A DNA stretch of 64,000 nucleotides, from contig NZ_JAGQBU010000001.1 in assembly GCF_024345795.1 (NCBI RefSeq), positions 1-64,000 on the forward strand, given 5' to 3'. Below the pieces are notes generated by a model. The model saw nothing but the letters and a program-made list of their open reading frames with translations. It was not told the DNA's origin and searched no databases. Positions 18,091 through 28,310 of this stretch are shown here, piece after piece. This stretch comes from Synechococcus sp. J7-Johnson. GTDB lineage: Bacteria; Cyanobacteriota; Cyanobacteriia; PCC-6307; Cyanobiaceae. Each line of letters begins with the position of its first letter. The stretch's first letter is position 1. A program made the position numbers and the translations under genes.

Positions 18091-18115
18091 CGGGGCAGGG
18101 TGCCCCGTTTTTTTT
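18091..18115 (+). terminator. Rho-independent terminator after psaD
   Basis: CGGGGCA, loop GGG, TGCCCCG forms a perfect 7-bp GC stem followed by eight T. It lies 89 bp after the psaD stop and just before trpE, and supports a trpE start after it. Confidence 0.9.
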
Positions 18116-18132
18116 GCCTGCCGGTTGCCGTG

Positions 18133-19656
18133 ATGCCCTTTCCCGATCGCGACGCCTTCCTCGCCCAGGCGGAGGAGGGCAGCACCTTCATCCCGCTCTG
18201 GAAGCGCTGGCCCGCTGATCTGGAGACCCCGCTCACCACCTGGCTGAAGGTGGGGGCCGCCAGCAGCCATGGCGTGCTGCTGGAGTCGGTGGAGGGGGGC
18301 GAGCGGCTGGGACGCTGGAGCTTCGTGGTGGCCGATCCTGCCTGGACCCTCACGGTGCGCGGGGAGGACGGCGTGCAGTGCTGGCGTGATGGCCGTCGAG
18401 CCCAGTTGCAGGGCAACCCCTTCGAGCTACTGGCCAGATGCCTGGCCTCACTTCAGCCCAGCACCATTCCAGACCTGCCGCCTCTGGGGCAACTCTTCGG
18501 CTTCTGGGGCTACGAACTGATCCGCTGGATCGAGCCGAGCGTGCCCATCCACCCAAGCGACCCCGGGGGGCCGCCCGACGGTTGCTGGATGTTGGCTGAC
18601 AGCCTGCTGGTGTTCGATCAGGTGAAGCGGCAGATCACGGCTGTGGCCTATGCCGACCTCAGCGGCGGTGGAGATCCCCTCAGCGCCTACGCCGAGGCCA
18701 CAGCCCGGATCCAGTCGTTGGAGGAGCGCATGCACGGCCCGCTGCCGGTTGGGGTCACCCCCCTGCGCTGGGACCCTGAACCCAGCATGGAGCTGGAGAC
18801 CCGCAGCAACCGCAGCCAGGCTGATTTCGAAGCGGCGGTCGTGGCGGCCCGGGAGCACATCGCCGCCGGTGACGTCTTCCAGCTGGTGCTCAGCCAGCGG
18901 CTGGAGACCCGCATCCAACGGGATCCCTTTGAGCTGTACCGCAGCCTGCGGATGGTGAATCCATCGCCATACATGGCCTTCTTCAACTTCGGCGGCTGGT
19001 ATCTGATCGGCTCCAGTCCGGAGGTGATGGTGAAGGCCGAGCCCGTGGCCGGTGGCATACGGGCCTCCCTGCGCCCGATCGCCGGCACCCGCCCCCGTGG
19101 GACTGATGAAGCCCACGACCTGGCCCTGGAGCAGGAGCTGCTGGCCGATCCCAAGGAACGCGCCGAACACGTGATGCTGGTGGATCTGGGCCGCAACGAC
19201 CTGGGCCGGGTCTGCCAGCCGGGCACGGTCGAAGTGACCGAGCTGATGGTGGTCGAGCGCTACTCCCACGTGATGCACATCGTCAGTCAGGTGGAGGGCC
19301 TGCTTGATGACTCACACGACGTCTGGGATCTGCTCAAGGCCTCCTTCCCGGCCGGCACGGTCAGCGGCGCCCCCAAGATCCGGGCGATGCAGCTGATCCA
19401 CGACTACGAGCCCGATGCCCGTGGCCCCTATTCCGGTGTGTATGGGGCTGTGGATCTGGCCGGCGCCCTCAACACCGCCATCACGATCCGCACCATGGTG
19501 GTGCTCCCCGATGGCGAGGGGGGCTGGCGGGTGCAGGTGCAGGCCGGCGCGGGCCTGGTGGCTGACTCCCAGCCAGCCGCCGAATACCAGGAAACTCTCA
19601 ACAAAGCCCGCGGTCTGCTCAAGGCCCTGGCCTGCCTGCAAGGGAGCGACAAATGA
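18133..19656 (+). CDS. trpE: Anthranilate synthase component I
   Basis: The 507-residue protein shows the chorismate-binding signature: AGDVFQLVLSQRLETR, GSSPEVMVK, RPIAGTRPRG, LVDLGRNDLGRV, FPAGTVSGAPKIRAMQ and VQAGAGLVADSQP. It makes anthranilate from chorismate with TrpG. The frame is open from 18100, but that region is inside the psaD terminator, so I use the ATG at 18133. The LLES motif involved in tryptophan feedback in this family is present near residue 50. It overlaps gshA by ATGA. Confidence 0.95.
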   Translation: MPFPDRDAFLAQAEEGSTFIPLWKRWPADLETPLTTWLKVGAASSHGVLLESVEGGERLGRWSFVVADPAWTLTVRGEDGVQCWRDGRRAQLQGNPFELLARCLASLQPSTIPDLPPLGQLFGFWGYELIRWIEPSVPIHPSDPGGPPDGCWMLADSLLVFDQVKRQITAVAYADLSGGGDPLSAYAEATARIQSLEERMHGPLPVGVTPLRWDPEPSMELETRSNRSQADFEAAVVAAREHIAAGDVFQLVLSQRLETRIQRDPFELYRSLRMVNPSPYMAFFNFGGWYLIGSSPEVMVKAEPVAGGIRASLRPIAGTRPRGTDEAHDLALEQELLADPKERAEHVMLVDLGRNDLGRVCQPGTVEVTELMVVERYSHVMHIVSQVEGLLDDSHDVWDLLKASFPAGTVSGAPKIRAMQLIHDYEPDARGPYSGVYGAVDLAGALNTAITIRTMVVLPDGEGGWRVQVQAGAGLVADSQPAAEYQETLNKARGLLKALACLQGSDK

Positions 19657-20807
19657 CCGATCGCCTCCTGCTCAAAGGCTTCGAGGTGGAGCTGTTCACC
19701 GGCCGGGCCGATGGCACCGTGGTGGGGGTGGCGGAGCAGGCAGCGTCCCAGCTCCAGGATTTCGTCACCGAACCAGACCATCGCAATCTGGAGTACATCA
19801 CCCCACCTGATTCCGACTACTCCCGCCAGCTGGAGATGCTGCTGGAGCCGAGACGGCGCCTTCGCCGCTGGCTGGGAGAACGGAGCCTGACCCTGCTCCC
19901 GGGCAGCACCCTGAGTCTGGGGGACAGTCGCCGCTTCGAGCGCTCCGACCCCTCGAATCCCTACCACGGCTACATCGAGGCCACCTACGGCACCAGGGTC
20001 GTGACCGCCAGCGTGCACATCAACCTCGGGGTCACTGAGATGGGGGCCCTGTTCGCCGGCTGCCGGCTGTTGCGCTGCGAGGGCGCCCTTCTGCTGGCCC
20101 TGAGCGCCAGTTCTCCGTTCCTCGATGGGGTCGCCACGGGCGCCCACTCCCAGCGCTGGCTGCAGTTCCCGCTCACCCCTCCCAGAGTGCCGTTGTTTCT
20201 CGATCATCAGCACTACATCCAATGGATGGAGACCCAGCTGGCGACGGGAGCCATGCGCAACGTGCGCCATCTCTGGACATCCGTGCGGCCCAACGGGGAG
20301 AACCGGCCCCACGACCTCAACCGGCTTGAAATCAGGATCTGCGACCTGATCAGCCATCCACGCCAGCTTCTGGCCGTGACGGTGTTCGCGGAATTGCGCC
20401 TGCTGCAGCTCCTGGAAGACCCGCAGAGTCATGATCCCCTGCGGGCCAGCCGGCTGGGGCAGGATCAGCTTGCCGAGCTGGCCGACCGCAACGACCGCTC
20501 CGCCGCCCGCCAGAGCCTGCGGGCCATGCTCAGCGACTGGCGTACGGGGGAGGAGATCGAGGCCGGTGCCTGGATTCAGCGGGAGCTGGAGCAGGTGGCA
20601 CCTCTCGCCGCCAGGCTCGGCCTGACCCCCTGGCTGGAGCCGATCCACGCCATCCTGAGCCACGGAAATGAAGCGATGCGCTGGTTGGAGCTGCACGCCG
20701 CCGGAGTGCCGCTGCGCGAGATCCTCGCCGAAGGAGCCACGGCCATGCAGCTGGCTGAAGTGGAACCAGCACCACGCAACACAGCGGCTTCTCACCCTTT
20801 GGGATGA
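19653..20807 (+). CDS. gshA: Glutamate-cysteine ligase, cyanobacterial type
   Basis: The 384-residue protein fits the cyanobacterial gamma-glutamylcysteine synthetase family, with [13 protein letters not shown] at the start, [18 protein letters not shown] and [13 protein letters not shown]. It makes gamma-glutamylcysteine, the first step to glutathione. It is linked to trpE and ppc by 4-bp ATGA overlaps on both sides, a tight three-gene unit. The pathway link among the three is not obvious beyond shared expression. Confidence 0.92.
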   Translation: MTDRLLLKGFEVELFTGRADGTVVGVAEQAASQLQDFVTEPDHRNLEYITPPDSDYSRQLEMLLEPRRRLRRWLGERSLTLLPGSTLSLGDSRRFERSDPSNPYHGYIEATYGTRVVTASVHINLGVTEMGALFAGCRLLRCEGALLLALSASSPFLDGVATGAHSQRWLQFPLTPPRVPLFLDHQHYIQWMETQLATGAMRNVRHLWTSVRPNGENRPHDLNRLEIRICDLISHPRQLLAVTVFAELRLLQLLEDPQSHDPLRASRLGQDQLAELADRNDRSAARQSLRAMLSDWRTGEEIEAGAWIQRELEQVAPLAARLGLTPWLEPIHAILSHGNEAMRWLELHAAGVPLREILAEGATAMQLAEVEPAPRNTAASHPLG

Positions 20808-23800
20808 TCATGGAGCCTTCCTCGCCTGCGCCGGCCCCCATGCGGCAGCCCCTGTCCGCCCCATCCGCCGTACTGGCCCAGGCCGCCCAGGCAGTTTCCA
20901 CGGCTCCAGCCCCCCGTGTCACCCGGCTGCTCGGAGAGCGGCTTGAGCTGGTGGAGGATCTCTGGCAAACGGTCCTGCTCAGCGAGTGTCCGCCCGATCA
21001 GGCCGAGCGGCTGCTGCGACTCAAGCGGCTGAGCGACCCCTCAGAAGCTGCCGACGGCACGGTCGACACCACGGCCTCCATCGTGCAGCTGATCCGGGAA
21101 ATGGACCTCTCGGAGGCGATCGCCGCGGCCCGCGCCTTTTCGCTCTACTTCCAACTGGTGAACATCCTCGAGCAGCACATCGAGGAAGACAGTTACCTGG
21201 CCAGCCTGCAGGAGGCTTCCACTCCCTCCAGACCCGACCCCTTCGCCCCACCTCTGGCCAGCCAGACCGATCCGGCCACCTTCCGGGAGCTGTTCACCCG
21301 CCTGCGGGGACTGAACGTTCCCCCTGCCCAGATCGAAAACCTGCTGCGGGAACTCGACATCCGGCTGGTGTTCACGGCCCACCCCACGGAGATCGTGCGC
21401 CACACCGTGCGCCACAAACAGCGGAGGGTGGCGGCCCTGATCCACCGCCTGCAGCAGGACAGCCCATCAGAACTGCATGACGAGCGCAGCCTGCGGCTGC
21501 AGCTGGAAGAGGAGATCAGGCTGTGGTGGCGCACCGACGAGCTGCACCAGTTCAAGCCTTCTGTGCTCGATGAGGTCGATTACGCCCTCCACTACTTCCA
21601 GCAGGTTCTCTTTGACGCGATGCCGCTGCTGCGCCAGCGAATCCTCAATGCCCTCGCCGCCAGTTACCCGGATGTGGAGGCCCCACGTGACGCCTTCTGC
21701 ACCTTCGGTTCCTGGGTGGGCTCCGACCGCGATGGCAACCCTTCCGTCACTCCCGACATCACCTGGCGTACCGCCTGCTATCAGCGTCAGCTGATGATCG
21801 AGCGCTACATCACGGCGGTGCAGGGCCTGCGCGACCAGCTCAGCATCTCGATGCAGTGGTCCCAGGTGAGCGCCCCCCTGCTGGAGTCCCTGGAGATGGA
21901 CCGGCTGCGGTTCCCGGAGATCTACGAGGAGCGGGCCGCCCGCTATCGGCTCGAGCCCTACCGCCTCAAGCTCAGCTACATCGTCGAACGGTTGCGCCTC
22001 ACCCACCAGCGCAACAAGCAGCTGGCAGAAGCCGGATGGGAATCCCCCTGCGACAGCGCCGGGCCGGCGGTGTTGAGCACGGGCACCGGGCCCATGGCAG
22101 CTGCCCCGCCCGAACTGCACTACGGCTCGGTGAACGAGCTTCGCCAAGACCTGGAGCTGCTGCGCGACAGCCTCGAAACCACAGGCCTCAGCTGTGAACC
22201 ACTGCAGACCCTGCTCAGCCAGGTCCACATCTTCGCCTTCAGTCTGGCCAGCCTCGACATCCGCCAGGAGAGCACCCGACACAGCGATGCCCTTGACGAA
22301 CTGACCCGCTACCTGCAGCTTCCCATTCCTTACGGGGAGATGGAGGAGGAACAGCGGGTTGAGTGGCTGCTGCAGGAATTGCAGACTCGCCGCCCCCTGC
22401 TCCCGCCCGCGACCCGATGGAGTCCGGCCACCGACGAAACCTTTGCGGTGTTCCGCATGCTGCAGCGGCTGCAGCAGGAATTCGGCCCCCGCATCTGCCG
22501 CACCTACGTCATCTCGATGGCCCACACGGTCTCCGACCTGCTGGAGGTGCTGCTGCTGGCCAAGGAGGCCGGTCTGGTGGACCCCAAGGCGGTGCAGACC
22601 CAGTTACTGGTGGTGCCCCTGTTCGAAACGGTGGAGGATCTACAGCGGGCTCCGGCGGTGATGCAACGCGTCTTCTCGGAGCCCTTCTACAGGGCGCTGC
22701 TGGCCAGCAGCGCCGAATCCGACAAGCCCCTACAGGAGGTGATGCTCGGCTACTCCGACAGCAACAAGGATTCGGGCTTCCTCTCCAGCAACTGGGAAAT
22801 TCACAAGGCCCAGATCGCTCTGCAGCGACTGGCTTCAGAGCACGAAGTGGCTCTGTGCATCTTCCACGGCCGGGGCGGCTCGGTGGGACGAGGCGGTGGC
22901 CCGGCTTACCAGGCGATCCTGGCCCAGCCCAGTGGCACCCTCAACGGCCGCATCAAGATCACCGAGCAGGGTGAGGTGCTGGCCTCGAAGTACTCCTTAC
23001 CGGAGCTTGCGCTCTACAACCTCGAAACGGTGACCACCGCGGTGCTGCAGAACAGCCTGGTGAGCACCAACGTCGATGACACCCCCACCACGAACGAACT
23101 GATGGGCCGCCTGGCAGCACGCTCCCGGGTGCACTACCGGCGCCTGGTGCATGAAAACCCCGATCTTGTGGCCTTCTTCCAGCAGGTCACACCGATCGAG
23201 GAGATCAGCAAACTGCAGATCTCCAGCCGCCCAACCCGCCGCAAGAGTGGAGCCAAGGATCTCTCCAGCCTGCGGGCGATCCCCTGGGTGTTCGGCTGGA
23301 CCCAGAGCCGCTTCCTTCTGCCCAGCTGGTTCGGTGTGGGGGCAGCCCTGCAGGAGGAACTCGACGAAGATCCCGGCCAGCTGGAGTTGCTGCGTCTGCT
23401 CTACCAGCGCTGGCCCTTCTTCCGCATGCTGATCTCCAAGGTGGAGATGACCCTCTCGAAGGTGGATCTCGACCTGGCTCATCATTATGTGCAGGCACTC
23501 GGTCGCCCCAGCCACCGCGAAGCCTTCGAGGAGATCTTCCAGGTGATCGCGGCCGAGTTCGAACTCACCCGGGATCTGGTACTGATGATCTCCGGTCACG
23601 GCCGCCTGCTGGATGGGGATCCAGCCCTGCAGCTCTCGGTCGACCTGCGCAACCAGACGATCGTGCCCCTCGGCTACCTGCAGGTGGCCCTATTGCGGCG
23701 ACTGCGCGACCAGAACCGGCAGCCGCCAATGAGCGAAGCCAGCAGCGGCGATGGCCAGGATGGCCGCACCTACAGCCGCAGCGAACTGCTGCGCGGCGCC

Positions 23801-23848
23801 CTGCTCACCATCAACGGCATCGCCGCGGGCATGCGCAACACCGGTTGA
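20804..23848 (+). CDS. ppc: Phosphoenolpyruvate carboxylase
   Basis: All key motifs of this 1014-residue enzyme are present: [13 protein letters not shown] with the catalytic His, [41 protein letters not shown] and the C-terminal MRNTG. It adds bicarbonate to phosphoenolpyruvate to give oxaloacetate, refilling the branched TCA cycle. It overlaps gshA by 4 bp. The first 45 or so residues are Ala/Pro-rich and may be disordered. Confidence 0.98.
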   Translation: MIMEPSSPAPAPMRQPLSAPSAVLAQAAQAVSTAPAPRVTRLLGERLELVEDLWQTVLLSECPPDQAERLLRLKRLSDPSEAADGTVDTTASIVQLIREMDLSEAIAAARAFSLYFQLVNILEQHIEEDSYLASLQEASTPSRPDPFAPPLASQTDPATFRELFTRLRGLNVPPAQIENLLRELDIRLVFTAHPTEIVRHTVRHKQRRVAALIHRLQQDSPSELHDERSLRLQLEEEIRLWWRTDELHQFKPSVLDEVDYALHYFQQVLFDAMPLLRQRILNALAASYPDVEAPRDAFCTFGSWVGSDRDGNPSVTPDITWRTACYQRQLMIERYITAVQGLRDQLSISMQWSQVSAPLLESLEMDRLRFPEIYEERAARYRLEPYRLKLSYIVERLRLTHQRNKQLAEAGWESPCDSAGPAVLSTGTGPMAAAPPELHYGSVNELRQDLELLRDSLETTGLSCEPLQTLLSQVHIFAFSLASLDIRQESTRHSDALDELTRYLQLPIPYGEMEEEQRVEWLLQELQTRRPLLPPATRWSPATDETFAVFRMLQRLQQEFGPRICRTYVISMAHTVSDLLEVLLLAKEAGLVDPKAVQTQLLVVPLFETVEDLQRAPAVMQRVFSEPFYRALLASSAESDKPLQEVMLGYSDSNKDSGFLSSNWEIHKAQIALQRLASEHEVALCIFHGRGGSVGRGGGPAYQAILAQPSGTLNGRIKITEQGEVLASKYSLPELALYNLETVTTAVLQNSLVSTNVDDTPTTNELMGRLAARSRVHYRRLVHENPDLVAFFQQVTPIEEISKLQISSRPTRRKSGAKDLSSLRAIPWVFGWTQSRFLLPSWFGVGAALQEELDEDPGQLELLRLLYQRWPFFRMLISKVEMTLSKVDLDLAHHYVQALGRPSHREAFEEIFQVIAAEFELTRDLVLMISGHGRLLDGDPALQLSVDLRNQTIVPLGYLQVALLRRLRDQNRQPPMSEASSGDGQDGRTYSRSELLRGALLTINGIAAGMRNTG

Positions 23849-23855
23849 AGCGCGC

Positions 23856-24338
23856 TTGATTCCCTTCCGCAGCCAACCGCCCGCCCCACGACTGCCCGAG
23901 GGCTACCGAACGGAGGCCGAGCCCCCCCAGCCCGGGGAGTTGAACAGCTTGCTGATGGCCTGCGGCGAGTCGCAGCGTGATGAGCAGCGGCTGGCCCTGG
24001 TGCTGGAGCGCAGCGCCTGGCAACTCTGTGTGCGGGATCCGCAGGGGCGGTTGGTGGGCTTCGTGCGGGCCACCAGCGATCAGGCCCTCAATGCCAACCT
24101 CTGGGATCTCTCGGCCTGGCCGGCGGATCCCCATCGGTCCACGGTGCTGGCGGTGCTGGTGCACGGCTCCCTCAGCCGCCTGCGCCGCGAACTGAGTGGT
24201 TGCAGTATTTCGGTGGCAGCTCCACCGGAGGCTCTCTCAGCCCTTCAACAGCACGGCTTCATGGTCGACCCAGGTGGTATCCGCGCCATGGGTCTCGTGC
24301 TCACCACAGCCGAGGGGGACACCCAGGGAGCCGAATGA
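23856..24338 (+). CDS. GNAT-family N-acetyltransferase-like protein
   Basis: The 160-residue protein reads ALVLERSAWQLCVRD, RLVGFVRATSDQALNANLWD and AVLVHGSLSRLRREL, then ALQQHGFMVDPGG, a typical small GNAT fold with a weak acetyl-CoA loop. The substrate is unknown. I use the TTG at 23856, 7 bp after the ppc stop, because upstream codons lie within ppc. The gene ends 2 bp before tRNA-Arg on the opposite strand. Confidence 0.7.
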   Translation: MIPFRSQPPAPRLPEGYRTEAEPPQPGELNSLLMACGESQRDEQRLALVLERSAWQLCVRDPQGRLVGFVRATSDQALNANLWDLSAWPADPHRSTVLAVLVHGSLSRLRRELSGCSISVAAPPEALSALQQHGFMVDPGGIRAMGLVLTTAEGDTQGAE

Positions 24339-24340
24339 AA

Positions 24341-24414
24341 CGAGCATGGAGGGACTCGAACCCCCGACATTCAGAACCGGAATCTGACGCTCTATCCAAC
24401 TGAGCTACATGCCC
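24341..24414 (-). tRNA. trnR: tRNA-Arg (CCG)
   Basis: On the minus strand the 74-nt cloverleaf has the acceptor GGGCATG paired with CATGCTC (one G-T pair), a D-arm TAGCTCAGTTGG, an anticodon loop TTCCGGT giving CCG, and a T-loop GTTCGAGTC. The CCA end is not encoded. Confidence 0.95.
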
Positions 24415-24480
24415 GAGCGGGGAGGTCATCCCTTTCCCGGTGGTCGTAGCTTACCCGCACGCCGCTCCTGACCCATTCGG

Positions 24481-25644
24481 CTGCATCGCCTGGAGCTGCT
24501 CGATTTTCGTAACTACGACCAGCTCTCCCTTGAGCTCTGCCAGCCACGTCTGCTGGTCATCGGCGCCAACGGGGAGGGCAAGTCGAATCTGCTTGAGGCG
24601 GTGGAGCTGCTCGGCAGCCTGCGCTCCCATCGCAGCGGACACGACCGCGACCTGATCCGCCATGGCCAGAGCCGGGCGCTGGTGCGCGGCTGGTGCGGCG
24701 ATGGCGACACCCCTGGAGCACCAGAGCCAGCACCTGGGCTGAATCAACTTGAGCTCGAACTGGAGGTGAGGCGCCAGGGTGGGCGCCAGGCCCGCCGCAA
24801 TGGCAAGGTCCTGGAGCGCCAGCTTGATCTGGTGGGCCCCCTGCGCTGCGTGGGCTTCAGTGCCCTCGACCTGGAGCTGGTGCGGGGGGAGCCCGCCCTG
24901 CGGCGCCAGTGGCTCGATCGGGTGGTGCTGCAACTGGAGCCGGTCTACGGGGAGCTGCTGGCTCGCTATGGCCGATTGCTGCGCCAGCGCAGCCAGTTAC
25001 TGCGCCGCGGCCTGAGCCAGGGGGAGCAGCAGCTGCACTCGCTCCTCGACGCCTTCGATCAGCAGATGGCCCTGATCGGCACACGCCTGCACCGCCGCCG
25101 CCGCCGCGCCCTGGCTCGCCTGCAACCCCTGGCCGCAGCCTGGCAGGCCCAGCTCAGTGGCGGACGCGAGCGTCTTGAGTTGCGCTATCAGGCTGGCAGC
25201 CAGCTGGAGGGGGAGGAAGCGGAAGTCCCCTGGCGGGAGGCTCTGCTGGAGCAACTGCGGCGGCAGCGCCCGGAGGAACGCCGACTGGGAGCCTGCCAGG
25301 TGGGCCCCCACCGCGATGAGGTGGCGATGCTGCTGGGGGAGGAACCTGCCCGCCGGTTCGGATCCGCCGGCCAGCAGCGCACCCTGGTGCTGGCCCTGAA
25401 ACTGGCGGAACTGGAGCTGGTGCAGCAGCTCTGGGGTGAGCCGCCCCTGCTGCTGCTCGACGATGTGCTGGCAGAACTCGACCCGAGGCGCCAGGAGTTG
25501 CTTCTGGAGGTGGTGGGCACAGGACACCAGTGCCTGGTGAGCGCCACCCACCTGACGTCGTTCAGCGCCAACTGGCAGGGGGGCGACTCCCAGGTGGTGC
25601 AGATCTGCCGGGGGAAGATTGTCGATTCGGCCGGGCAACCGTAA
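24481..25644 (+). CDS. recF: DNA replication and repair protein RecF, start codon unusual
   Basis: RecF features are clear: the N-terminal [19 protein letters not shown], Walker [10 protein letters not shown], the signature [14 protein letters not shown], and Walker [13 protein letters not shown]. RecF loads RecA at gaps with RecO and RecR. The frame has a stop at 24469-24471, and there is no ATG, GTG or TTG between it and the Walker A motif. The N-terminus must use CTG at 24481 (387 residues) or ATT at 24475. I chose CTG, with the exact start uncertain. A GTG at 24601 would remove the Walker A. Confidence 0.88.
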   Translation: MHRLELLDFRNYDQLSLELCQPRLLVIGANGEGKSNLLEAVELLGSLRSHRSGHDRDLIRHGQSRALVRGWCGDGDTPGAPEPAPGLNQLELELEVRRQGGRQARRNGKVLERQLDLVGPLRCVGFSALDLELVRGEPALRRQWLDRVVLQLEPVYGELLARYGRLLRQRSQLLRRGLSQGEQQLHSLLDAFDQQMALIGTRLHRRRRRALARLQPLAAAWQAQLSGGRERLELRYQAGSQLEGEEAEVPWREALLEQLRRQRPEERRLGACQVGPHRDEVAMLLGEEPARRFGSAGQQRTLVLALKLAELELVQQLWGEPPLLLLDDVLAELDPRRQELLLEVVGTGHQCLVSATHLTSFSANWQGGDSQVVQICRGKIVDSAGQP

Positions 25645-25662
25645 GAAACCTGAAGGGATGCG

Positions 25663-25668
25663 TAGGAT
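25663..25668 (+). promoter_or_regulatory. Putative -10 box (TAGGAT) for speD
   Basis: TAGGAT lies 23 nt before the ATG at 25692, matching the spacing seen at other genes here. It supports the longer speD start. No clear -35 is seen. Confidence 0.35.
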
Positions 25669-25691
25669 GGTCTCTTGCTTGCGCGCATTCG

Positions 25692-26174
25692 ATGACCCAG
25701 AGCCTGCCCTGCCTCCACCCCAACCCGGGATGGAGTGGAGCCCAAAGCACCCAGAGCTTTCAAAGCCAACCCCCCACGACCAGCGACATGGTGGGGAAAC
25801 ATTGCATCCTTGAGCTTTACAACTGCGATTCAAAAAAGCTCAACGACGAAGCTTTTCTCAGAGACGCCATCACGACTGCAGCGAAACGTGCCGGCGCCAC
25901 TTTGCTCAATCTGATCACCCACCGCTTCGAACCGCAGGGTGTCACAGGTCTGGCCCTGCTGGCTGAATCTCACATCTCAATCCACACCTGGCCTGAGTCG
26001 GGCTATGCAGCGGTGGACGTGTTCACCTGCGGTGACCACACCATGCCCGAGCGTGCCTGTCAGGTGCTGGCCGATGAGCTTGAGGCGGCCAGCCGCAACC
26101 TCAAGAGTTTCCGCCGGGAAACTCCCGACTCAATCAGCGAGCAGATCAGGGAACCCCTGGATCTGGCTGCCTGA
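25692..26174 (+). CDS. speD: S-adenosylmethionine decarboxylase proenzyme
   Basis: The core from [13 protein letters not shown] is a bacterial class I AdoMet decarboxylase. The self-cleavage site is [13 protein letters not shown], where Ser93 becomes the pyruvoyl group, and [10 protein letters not shown] holds the conserved Cys and His. It supplies aminopropyl groups for spermidine. From the ATG at 25692 it has a 32-residue N-terminal extension. The internal ATG at 25788 gives the usual short form. The upstream TAGGAT box favours the long form. Its 3' end overlaps larE by 29 bp on the other strand. Confidence 0.92.
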   Translation: MTQSLPCLHPNPGWSGAQSTQSFQSQPPTTSDMVGKHCILELYNCDSKKLNDEAFLRDAITTAAKRAGATLLNLITHRFEPQGVTGLALLAESHISIHTWPESGYAAVDVFTCGDHTMPERACQVLADELEAASRNLKSFRRETPDSISEQIREPLDLAA

Positions 26175-27054
26175 GGCCGGTTGAAGCCAGTGGCCTCGGG
26201 GCTGCTGGCTTCAGGCTCGCCTCACGGTTGAGCTTGCCGCTGATCAATCCCTCAAGATCCAGGCTGACAGCGGCGAAACCAAAGGATCTGAACGCCTCTA
26301 CCAGCTCCTGGCGCGGCAACCAGCTGAGCAGACCGTCAAGTTGGTCGGCGGGAACCTCCACACGCGCAGTCGCCCCCTGACAGCGCACCCGCAGCTGCTC
26401 AACTCCGCGCTGGCGCAGCCAGTCTTCGGCAGCTGCAACACGCTCCAGGCGCGAGGCCGTGACCGGCTCGCCGTAGGGAAAACGGGAGGCCAGGCAGGGT
26501 TGGGCCGGCTTGTCCCACCAGGGGAAGCCCAGGGCCCTGGAAATCTGACGCACGGCTGCCTTGTCGAGGCCGTGCTCGGCCAGGGGCGAGCGCACACCAC
26601 GCTCGCGGGCAGCACGGATGCCTGGCCGATGATCGCCGAGATCGTCGCGGTTCACCCCATCCAGCACCTGGATGGCGCCGCCCGAGAGAGAAGCCAGCAG
26701 GCCATGCAGCTCGCGCTTGCAGGCGTAGCAGCGGTCGGTGGGATTGCTGCTGTAGGCGGGATCCTCCAGTTCACCGGTGGCCACTTCCCGATGCCGGATT
26801 CCCATCCAGGCCGCCTGGGAGCGGGCTTCCCGCAACAGATGGGGCGCCAGGGCCGGCGAGACCCCCGTAGCCGCCTCGGCGGCAGCGCCGAGTTGCTCGG
26901 CGGCGATCGCCGCCACCAGGGCACTGTCGACACCACCGGAGTAGGCCACCAGCACCTCGCCCAGCTCTCTGACGCTCTGACGCAGCTGGCCGAGGGCCTT
27001 CTCCAGCGGCAGTGGCAGAAATTCCACCAGCGGATGGAGGGCCGGGGAGGTCAT
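26146..27054 (-). CDS. larE: ATP-dependent sacrificial sulfur transferase LarE
   Basis: The 302-residue protein has the PP-loop SGGVDS at 39-44, CYACK with Cys109 and Cys112, and [11 protein letters not shown] with Cys187. LarE adenylates a carboxylated pyridinium and donates sulfur during synthesis of the nickel-pincer cofactor. Three cysteines in this pattern are known in the LarE subtype that binds a [4Fe-4S] cluster instead of sacrificing a cysteine. No larB or larC is in the window. The C-terminal 29 bp overlap the speD end antisense. Confidence 0.88.
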   Translation of the reverse strand: MTSPALHPLVEFLPLPLEKALGQLRQSVRELGEVLVAYSGGVDSALVAAIAAEQLGAAAEAATGVSPALAPHLLREARSQAAWMGIRHREVATGELEDPAYSSNPTDRCYACKRELHGLLASLSGGAIQVLDGVNRDDLGDHRPGIRAARERGVRSPLAEHGLDKAAVRQISRALGFPWWDKPAQPCLASRFPYGEPVTASRLERVAAAEDWLRQRGVEQLRVRCQGATARVEVPADQLDGLLSWLPRQELVEAFRSFGFAAVSLDLEGLISGKLNREASLKPAAPRPLASTGLRQPDPGVP

Positions 27055-27073
27055 CGCCTCGTTCAGGGGTCGT

Positions 27074-27079
27074 TAGGAT
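27074..27079 (+). promoter_or_regulatory. Putative -10 box (TAGGAT) for the cobalamin adenosyltransferase
   Basis: TAGGAT, in the context GTTAGGATCC, lies 21 nt before the ATG at 27101. It is one of the set of similarly placed boxes in this window. No convincing -35 is visible. Confidence 0.35.
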
Positions 27080-27100
27080 CCAACCGTAGAAGGCCAGGCC

Positions 27101-28264
27101 ATGGCACCGACCTCCAGCGCGGCCTCCGGTGCGTCGTCCCGCGCAATCGGCATCCGCACGGCCTCAGGCAGCCACGAGCGCAGCCATGGCCAGTTGCACG
27201 TCTACGACGGCGACGGCAAGGGCAAGAGCCAGGCTGCCCTTGGAGTGGTCCTGCGGACCATCGGCCTTGGGATCTGCGAGCGCAAGCGGACCAGGGTGCT
27301 GCTGCTGCGCTTCCTCAAGGGCCCCGGTCGCGCCTACGACGAAGACGCGGCGATTGAAGCCCTGCAGCAGGGCTTCCCCCACCTGATCGATCAGGTGCGC
27401 ACTGGCCGCGGCGACTATTTCAGCGCCCAGGAGGCCACCCGCTTCGATCGCCAGGAGGCCCAGCGCGGCTGGGACATCGCCCGGGGTGCCATCGCCAGCG
27501 CCCTCTATTCGGTGGTGGTGCTGGATGAACTCAGCCCGGTGCTCGACCTCGGCCTGCTCGAGGTGGACGAGGTGGTGCGCACCCTGGCGGCCAAGCCAGC
27601 GGGCATGGAGGTGATCGTCACCGGCCGGGGCGCGCCGCGGTCACTGGTGCAGCTCGCCGACCTGCACTCCGAAATGCGGGCTCACCGGCGCGAGGCCAAC
27701 GACAGCGCCGGCATCGCCGGCATCGAGATCTACACCGGCGAAGGCAAGGGAAAATCCACCAGTGCCCTGGGCAAGGCCCTGCAGGCGATCGGCCGGGGCA
27801 TCAGCCAGGACAAGAGCCATCGTGTGCTCATCCTGCAGTGGCTCAAGGGCGGCAGCGGTTACACCGAAGACGCGGCAATCGCGGCCCTCCGCGAAAGCTA
27901 CCCACACCTGGTGGATCATCTCCGCTCCGGCCGCGATGCCATCGTCTGGAGGGGCCAACAGCAGCCCATTGATTATGTGGAGGCGGAGCGTGCCTGGGAA
28001 ATCGCCCGGGCGGCCATCTCCAGTGGGCTCTACAAGACCGTGATCCTCGATGAGCTCAATCCCACCGTTGATCTGGAGCTGCTGCCGGTCGAACCGATCA
28101 TGCAGACCCTGCTGCGCAAACCAGCGGAAACGGAGGTGATCATCACGGGACGCTGCAAAAATCCTCCCGCCTATTTCGATCTGGCCAGCGTGCACTCCGA
28201 GATGGTCTGCCACAAGCACTACGCCGAGCGGGGCGTCGACCTCAAGCGCGGGGTGGACTACTGA
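27101..28264 (+). CDS. cobO: Two-domain CobO/BtuR-type cob(I)alamin adenosyltransferase
   Basis: The 387-residue protein contains two tandem copies of a CobO/BtuR P-loop domain. Copy one (about 30-200) has GDGKGKS at 37-43, RFLKGPG, and VVVLDELSPVLDLGLL. Copy two (about 205-385) has GEGKGKS at 213-219, QWLKGGSG, and TVILDELNPTVDLELL. CobO transfers adenosyl to the cobalt of corrinoids. Single-domain CobO is about 200 residues, so this is an internal duplication. Copy one has lost the Ser/Thr after the P-loop Ser (KSQ versus KST), suggesting the copies have diverged in role. Confidence 0.85.
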   Translation: MAPTSSAASGASSRAIGIRTASGSHERSHGQLHVYDGDGKGKSQAALGVVLRTIGLGICERKRTRVLLLRFLKGPGRAYDEDAAIEALQQGFPHLIDQVRTGRGDYFSAQEATRFDRQEAQRGWDIARGAIASALYSVVVLDELSPVLDLGLLEVDEVVRTLAAKPAGMEVIVTGRGAPRSLVQLADLHSEMRAHRREANDSAGIAGIEIYTGEGKGKSTSALGKALQAIGRGISQDKSHRVLILQWLKGGSGYTEDAAIAALRESYPHLVDHLRSGRDAIVWRGQQQPIDYVEAERAWEIARAAISSGLYKTVILDELNPTVDLELLPVEPIMQTLLRKPAETEVIITGRCKNPPAYFDLASVHSEMVCHKHYAERGVDLKRGVDY

Positions 28265-28286
28265 GCGGGCTGACCATTCAGCCCGC
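28265..28286. terminator. Perfect hairpin between convergent genes
   Basis: GCGGGCTGA, loop CCAT, TCAGCCCGC forms a perfect 9-bp stem starting right after the stop at 28264. It sits between convergent cobO and moeB. There is no T-run on either side, so it may be a bidirectional pause or RNA-stabilising hairpin rather than a full terminator. Confidence 0.55.
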
Positions 28287-28310
28287 AGCGTGGGATGGGG
28301 CCCCAGACAC

